From Gimesia alba (GTDB taxonomy: Bacteria > Planctomycetota > Planctomycetia > Planctomycetales > Planctomycetaceae), in the NCBI RefSeq assembly GCF_007744675.1, contig NZ_CP036269.1:434001-498000 (forward strand): a stretch of DNA of 64,000 bases. The letters are read 5' to 3'. The position numbers were made by a program, and so were the translations under genes. Under the pieces are notes generated by a model. The model saw only the letters and a list, made by a program, of their open reading frames with translations. It was not told the origin of the DNA and searched no databases. Positions 60,127 to 64,000 of the stretch are shown here, piece after piece (positions within the stretch are counted from its first letter, which is position 1; every line of letters starts with the position of its first letter).

Positions 60127-60801
60127 ATGTTTAGTCCCCCACTCGCTTTTCACGGCGACCTGCCTGGACTTTGGCGAAGAAACTTGGATTCGCTACAAAA
60201 TGCGTGTTGTGATGGCTTCCCTATCGGATCGGACTTCATTCAAGAAAACTCTGATCCGGAAACGCAGATTCAACCAAATCCGAAGCCTATCATTGGTCGT
60301 CGGAAGAAACGCAAAGGGAGCAAACAAGACGTAATATCAGATCTCAAAGTGACCGGCCTCGGCCCGATCCTGATAATGATTCGGTCGGTTTACCAGCAAA
60401 TTCTGGAAGATCTTGTAGAGCATCCTTTTCAGAAGGAGAAGGCCGGAATTTTACTGGGACCTACGGCAGAGGATGATCTCGTCACGCACTATGTTCCCGA
60501 CGAAAACGGTCATGCGACGTATTCTTCATTTACCCTGGATGCCGCAAGTCTCAATCGAACCCTGAGACACCGAAAAGGTGTCGGGTTGAATTGCAAAGGG
60601 GTCGTTCACGTACATCCGCCCGGAGCGTTGCACCCTTCATTTGGGGATCTGGAGTATGTCGCCAAACTGTTTGCCAATCCTAAGAACACGGAAGCAACAC
60701 AAGTGATGCTCCCGATTGTTGCCGATGGTCGACTCTATCCCTACCAGATCGATGCCAGTAATCCCCGCGAAGTCCTGGTTCCCCGCTTGATTCTGATCTG
60801 A
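60127..60801 (+). CDS. JAMM/JAB-domain metallopeptidase (deubiquitinase-like)
   Basis: ATG 60127 (GGAG seven bases upstream) gives 224 residues. The JAMM zinc site is complete: E104 in K-E-K-A-G-I-L-L-G and H161-V-H163 with S171 and D174 in the fixed H-x-H-x7-S-x2-D spacing. The N-terminal ~75 residues are basic and unassigned. JAB peptidases beside E1 and E2 genes process ubiquitin-like precursors or remove them from targets, as in bacterial Bil and type II CBASS loci. Since no ubiquitin-like substrate with a processed C-terminus is visible, its substrate is open. Confidence 0.85.
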   Translation: MFSPPLAFHGDLPGLWRRNLDSLQNACCDGFPIGSDFIQENSDPETQIQPNPKPIIGRRKKRKGSKQDVISDLKVTGLGPILIMIRSVYQQILEDLVEHPFQKEKAGILLGPTAEDDLVTHYVPDENGHATYSSFTLDAASLNRTLRHRKGVGLNCKGVVHVHPPGALHPSFGDLEYVAKLFANPKNTEATQVMLPIVADGRLYPYQIDASNPREVLVPRLILI

Positions 60802-60875
60802 CGGCATTGGCGGGTTTTATTCAGGAGCAGCGAGCAATGTTTACAACGTAGTTCATTAAAGAAAGGCATGGAACC

Positions 60876-61823
60876 ATGCAATTTGAGCGAATCAAAAATG
60901 TGATTGATATTCCAACCATCCAATCCAAGGTAGTGACAATTATCGGTGCCGGTGGATCTGCGCCACTGATTGAGAATCTCACTCGATGCGGTGTGCAACA
61001 CTGGAAGCTTGTTGACCTGGATATCATTGAAAACGCAAACATTTCTCGACAGGGGCATTCTCCGGCTGATATTGGGATGCCGAAGGTGCATGCTGTGGCT
61101 AACAAGATCTGGGAAATCAATCCTGAAGCGGTGGTGGACTGTTTTCCGGAGGACTTTACAAAACTGAGTGATGAAGAAATACGTGAATCATTCGGCAGCA
61201 GTGATCTGTTCATTTTTGCGACCGATTCCTTTGCCGCCCAATCTCGGGGTAATGAGGTTGCTCTCCTTCTAAATGCCTCGGCAATCTGGATCGGCCTGTA
61301 TCCGGGTGGTGCCGGAGGCGAAGTCGTTTTTTGGCATCCGGATCTTGAATGCTGTTTTCGCTGCCTCTGCAGTGGTCGCTATCAGGCACAACAGCAGGCT
61401 GCTCAGCAGGGGCGTTCGCTCGATCCTCCGAGTGACGGCGCAACAATTTTCGATATCCAATTGCTCGACTCCATTGCCGGTCACATTTGTCTGGGGCTTC
61501 TTACCCGAGGTTGTGAGAATCGCTTTGGGCAATTGATTGACCAGCTGGGAGACCGCCAATTTATTCAGGTCGGCATCCGTCCCGATTTTCGCATCAATGG
61601 AAAAGATGTGATCCGCAAGCATCTGGGAGTCGATGCAGAATGCCCATCGTTGTTTGCCTGGAATTCCATTGCATTGAGCGATCCGGATGAAGGGAACGCT
61701 TACTGTCCGGATTGTGAAACGTATCGTGGAATCACGTTTTCGCGTTCGGCAGAAGGAAGCTCAGGTTCTATTCGGGTGAGAACGGAGCAAGGACACCAGA
61801 AAAAATCAACGACCGTCAATTAA
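60876..61823 (+). CDS. ThiF/E1-like adenylyltransferase
   Basis: The 315-residue protein has the E1/ThiF/MoeB Rossmann fold: V-V-T-I-I-G-A-G-G-S-A (residues 19-29, nucleotide loop), D-L-D with N-I-S-R-Q (residues 48-59, acidic and arginine residues that hold ATP), and K70 in G-M-P-K-V-H-A-V. Later C-C-F-R-C-L-C and Y-C-P-D-C provide cysteines for zinc or thioester chemistry. It should adenylate the C-terminus of a small protein. It directly follows the JAB gene (74 bp), so E1, JAB and E2-like proteins are probably made together. Confidence 0.87.
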   Translation: MQFERIKNVIDIPTIQSKVVTIIGAGGSAPLIENLTRCGVQHWKLVDLDIIENANISRQGHSPADIGMPKVHAVANKIWEINPEAVVDCFPEDFTKLSDEEIRESFGSSDLFIFATDSFAAQSRGNEVALLLNASAIWIGLYPGGAGGEVVFWHPDLECCFRCLCSGRYQAQQQAAQQGRSLDPPSDGATIFDIQLLDSIAGHICLGLLTRGCENRFGQLIDQLGDRQFIQVGIRPDFRINGKDVIRKHLGVDAECPSLFAWNSIALSDPDEGNAYCPDCETYRGITFSRSAEGSSGSIRVRTEQGHQKKSTTVN

Positions 61824-61875
61824 CAGGGGCGGTTAGTACTTTAGATATGTTTTCTTCTAAGGGGGGAAATATCAC

Positions 61876-62550
61876 ATGGAAATACTTCTGATACTTGTGG
61901 TATTGGCTGGTGGGGGCTGGTGGCTGTGTAAGCGGTTCTATCGCGTGATCCGGTCTGCTCACAGGCAGAACCTATGGCAACGACAGAACGATGCAGTTTC
62001 AGTGGGACGCCAGCAACAGCAGCAGAGGCAAATGTATGAACGTCGCCGTCGGCAACAAGCGCTCAATCAAAAATATCGTGCACTCCAGGTCGCTTTATTG
62101 CAGCTGGATCAGGCTCCTGATTTTCAGCGGGCGGCCTCTCGGGCGGAGGCCGCCAGTGAGGTTCCACTGGCTTTGCGGCAAAGGCAGTATCGTCGCTTTC
62201 GGCAAAAACTGGTCAGACATTTCGTACGCCGTCTGCGGATGGGTACTGAGACCCAGGTTCTGCTCGATTCTCTCACGGTATTGGTCGAGGCACTGGGCGT
62301 TGCCGGTTTTGAGGCGAGTTATATTGAACAGGCAGCTTCGCGGCAGTTGCAAAACAGAACCATGAGACCAGCAGAAAATTTCTCTGCCACGTTAGAGCGA
62401 GTGCAGCGGGAGCATGCTGACCGGAAGGCTGCGCTGAATCAGGCGAGCCTGGATCCGGATACAAAGCAGCAATTACAGGAAGCACAGGACCAGCAATTAG
62501 TGGAATCCTTGATGGAAATGACGCTTGGTAATCGAGGAGAAGAGACATGA
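61876..62550 (+). CDS. Single-pass membrane protein with Gln/Arg-rich coiled coil
   Basis: ATG 61876 follows AAGGGGGG by nine bases; 224 residues. A membrane anchor (residues 2-19, I-L-L-I-L-V-V-L-A-G-G-G-W-W) is followed by a long basic, Gln-rich helix and a second helical half. No domain is recognised. It overlaps the next gene (ATPase) by ATGA, so the two form one unit; the anchor may hold the ATPase at the membrane in the way VirD4-type proteins hold their own. Confidence 0.65.
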   Translation: MEILLILVVLAGGGWWLCKRFYRVIRSAHRQNLWQRQNDAVSVGRQQQQQRQMYERRRRQQALNQKYRALQVALLQLDQAPDFQRAASRAEAASEVPLALRQRQYRRFRQKLVRHFVRRLRMGTETQVLLDSLTVLVEALGVAGFEASYIEQAASRQLQNRTMRPAENFSATLERVQREHADRKAALNQASLDPDTKQQLQEAQDQQLVESLMEMTLGNRGEET

Positions 62551-64000
62551 ACCAGCTTTCCAGAACTATCAGACCGAAGCGACTATCCCGAACCAGACGG
62601 CATTCGTTTTTCTCGTCGAAACAGCTTTTTGCTGAGAGTCAGGCGGGAATCTTCATCTCCGGCGACTCCGGTTTCGGAAAGAGCAATGCGATGAAAGTGC
62701 TGATGCAGCTCCTGGCGATCTTGGGATATGGCTTTCTGTTCATAAGCCCGCACGGTTCTGATCCGAGAGACATACTGAGTTGGTGTATGGCTCAGAAAGC
62801 ATCGATCCGCAACCGGGTCGTGTATATCGATCCGGCTGAGACATCGCGTACGACCTGTATCAATCCCCTCGCAGTCGAATCGACCCGTGACCCGATCCAA
62901 TACCGCGCTCGGCTGGTCAGTAAAATCGGGCATGTTTGCCGGATTCTGCTCTCTGCCTGGGGAGAGGAAGATTTTGACAGTCGTCCCCGCCTCTTTACCT
63001 GGACAATGAGAATTTTGAAGACGCTTGCAGAACTCGGTTTACCTCTGGCGGATGCAAAGCATTTTCTGGATGTTGGTTCTGATGTCTACAATGCTCTGGT
63101 ACAAGCGGTCCCCGATGTCATGGCACGGCACTTCTTTGAGAATCTGGCCGCCGGTCGTCCGCAAGATATCCGGGAAGAGATCGAATCGACGCGCAACCGC
63201 ATCCTGGGGTTTTTCAGTAATCCGATTATCGAAGCCATGCTTTCCCGGACGAGCGGGGTACTCGATTTTGGACAGCTGCGACGAAAAAACGCCATCGTGA
63301 TTGTCAATCTCAGACAAGGGGGCGTTTTGCGGGAGGAAGATCAGCAAATATTAGCTAATTTATTTCTGGCCGAGTTATTACACGACGTTTTTAATAGTGA
63401 TACTCCTACTCCGTACTTTGCCTTTCTGGATGAGCTTCCCGTCTTTGCCAGGGGATCAGGACCGGAACTGACTGCTGCAGCCGGCCAAATCCGCAAGTTT
63501 TTATTACGTCTGGTTTGTGCCACGCAAGGGGCGAATCCGTTTCCGGATCGTGTGGATGATCGTTTACTAAATGCCTTGATTGGGCAGTGTGGTCTACATT
63601 TTCTATTTCGCCATAAGCATCCGTATGATGCGAAGTTTTTCGGCGAGATCATCGGGTTCCCAACCTATGATCCTCAGCGAGTGAAACATCAGACTGTGCA
63701 GTCGCAGCAGTATCAGGCGGGCCATGATTTAGTCACCCTGATGGATTTCAGTGAAAGTGAGTCGGAAACCAGGGGAACGGGAGGCTCTGAATCAAACGGT
63801 GTTACGGAGACCGAGCAGTGGAGTGATACCCAGAGCCATTCGGTGGGTTCATCCACCAGTCATTCGGAATCAAGCTCGCAAACAACGGGAACCAGTCAGA
63901 ATCCCTACAACACACAATTGCAACAGATACGACAGGCGGTCAGTGATGCCCGATCTTCGACAGCAGGGCAATCTGAAAACCGTACCGATGGTCGTTCTTC
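62547..64000 (+). CDS. VirD4/TraG-like conjugation ATPase (3' end outside window)
   Basis: From ATG 62547 the frame is open to the window edge (484 codons seen). The P-loop is G-D-S-G-F-G-K-S-N in I-F-I-S-G-D-S-G-F-G (about residues 37-45), a G-S-D-P-R-D motif follows, and Walker B is Y-F-A-F-L-D-E-L-P-V-F-A near 290, with L-V-C-A-T-Q-G as sensor. Together these fit the type IV secretion DNA-translocating ATPase family. From ~400 the sequence is low-complexity Ser/Thr/Glu/Gln. It lacks its own membrane helices, which the upstream gene may supply. It is the second such ATPase in the element. Confidence 0.82.
   Translation, partial: MNQLSRTIRPKRLSRTRRHSFFSSKQLFAESQAGIFISGDSGFGKSNAMKVLMQLLAILGYGFLFISPHGSDPRDILSWCMAQKASIRNRVVYIDPAETSRTTCINPLAVESTRDPIQYRARLVSKIGHVCRILLSAWGEEDFDSRPRLFTWTMRILKTLAELGLPLADAKHFLDVGSDVYNALVQAVPDVMARHFFENLAAGRPQDIREEIESTRNRILGFFSNPIIEAMLSRTSGVLDFGQLRRKNAIVIVNLRQGGVLREEDQQILANLFLAELLHDVFNSDTPTPYFAFLDELPVFARGSGPELTAAAGQIRKFLLRLVCATQGANPFPDRVDDRLLNALIGQCGLHFLFRHKHPYDAKFFGEIIGFPTYDPQRVKHQTVQSQQYQAGHDLVTLMDFSESESETRGTGGSESNGVTETEQWSDTQSHSVGSSTSHSESSSQTTGTSQNPYNTQLQQIRQAVSDARSSTAGQSENRTDGRS

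Larger units (their letters stand above)
35436..64000. mobile_element. Plasmid-like/ICE-like accessory element (right end outside window)
   Basis: From here to the window edge the gene content is that of a plasmid or integrative element: parA-parB, iterons with an initiator, a primase, a replication-relaxation protein, two VirD4/TraG-like ATPases, toxin-antitoxin genes, a large methyltransferase, a diversity-generating retroelement and a ubiquitin-like conjugation operon. No housekeeping gene interrupts it. The exact left boundary is unclear (the IS at 34204, or the tRNA-Leu fragment at 28692 if the 32-33.6 kb pair was carried along). Whether it is integrated or part of a free plasmid joined to region 1 cannot be decided here. 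Confidence 0.6.

Noticed and set aside
59550-61823. CBASS type II or PRTRC system
   Set aside because: No CD-NTase or effector gene is adjacent, and the small proteins do not match PRTRC C, D or E; only the E1/E2/JAB theme is shared.

Overview
The window is a piece of a planctomycete chromosome, most like the Gimesia/Rubinisphaera group of Planctomycetales. The signs are two DUF1559 prepilin-like proteins with the Planctomycete-type N-terminal helix, a Pirellula/Verrucomicrobium-type dehydrogenase-HEAT-cytochrome c protein, giant TPR-FG-GAP-ASPIC proteins and transthyretin-like lipoproteins. The genus is inferred.

Region 1 (1-28.4 kb) looks like ordinary chromosome. A ThuA-like protein and a haem-binding dehydrogenase are followed by a WD40 protein, a membrane protein with a lectin-like tail, a desaturase, a metallo-beta-lactamase-fold hydrolase and a C45-type acyltransferase. 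On the minus strand come a DegT-type aminotransferase, an FAD-linked oxidase, a hybrid histidine kinase coupled to a RedB-like thioredoxin-fold protein, and, after a XylR-type regulator on the plus strand, a four-gene unit (DUF1559, lipoprotein, two TPR/ASPIC proteins). A GT-C-like membrane protein closes the region.

Region 2 (28.4-35.4 kb) is a recombination scar. It holds the last ~50 codons of a tyrosine recombinase, a 3' fragment of tRNA-Leu(GAG) that looks like an attachment site, decayed transposases in both orientations, a GNAT gene, a second lipoprotein/DUF1559 pair and one complete IS3-family element (34204-35433).

Region 3 (35.7-64 kb) is a plasmid-like or ICE-like element. It carries parA, parB, an array of about ten 8-bp iterons phased at 21-23 bp in front of a replication initiator, a PemK/MazF toxin-antitoxin pair, a CHC2/TOPRIM primase, a replication-relaxation protein, two VirD4/TraG-like ATPases, a broken ParE-type pair, a large methyltransferase and a RhuM protein. 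No relaxase or complete integrase is visible.

Two cargo systems stand out. The first (53.4-58.8 kb) is a complete diversity-generating retroelement: a NACHT-type NTPase with a C-terminal formylglycine-generating-enzyme (C-type lectin-like) domain whose last ~50 codons are the variable repeat, an Avd protein, a 150-bp template repeat starting right after the avd stop codon, and a reverse transcriptase. All 15 differences between the repeats fall on template adenines. The second (59.0-61.8 kb) is an operon for a compact E2-like protein, a JAMM/JAB peptidase and a ThiF/E1-like enzyme, resembling bacterial ubiquitin-like conjugation systems but with no recognisable ubiquitin-like protein.
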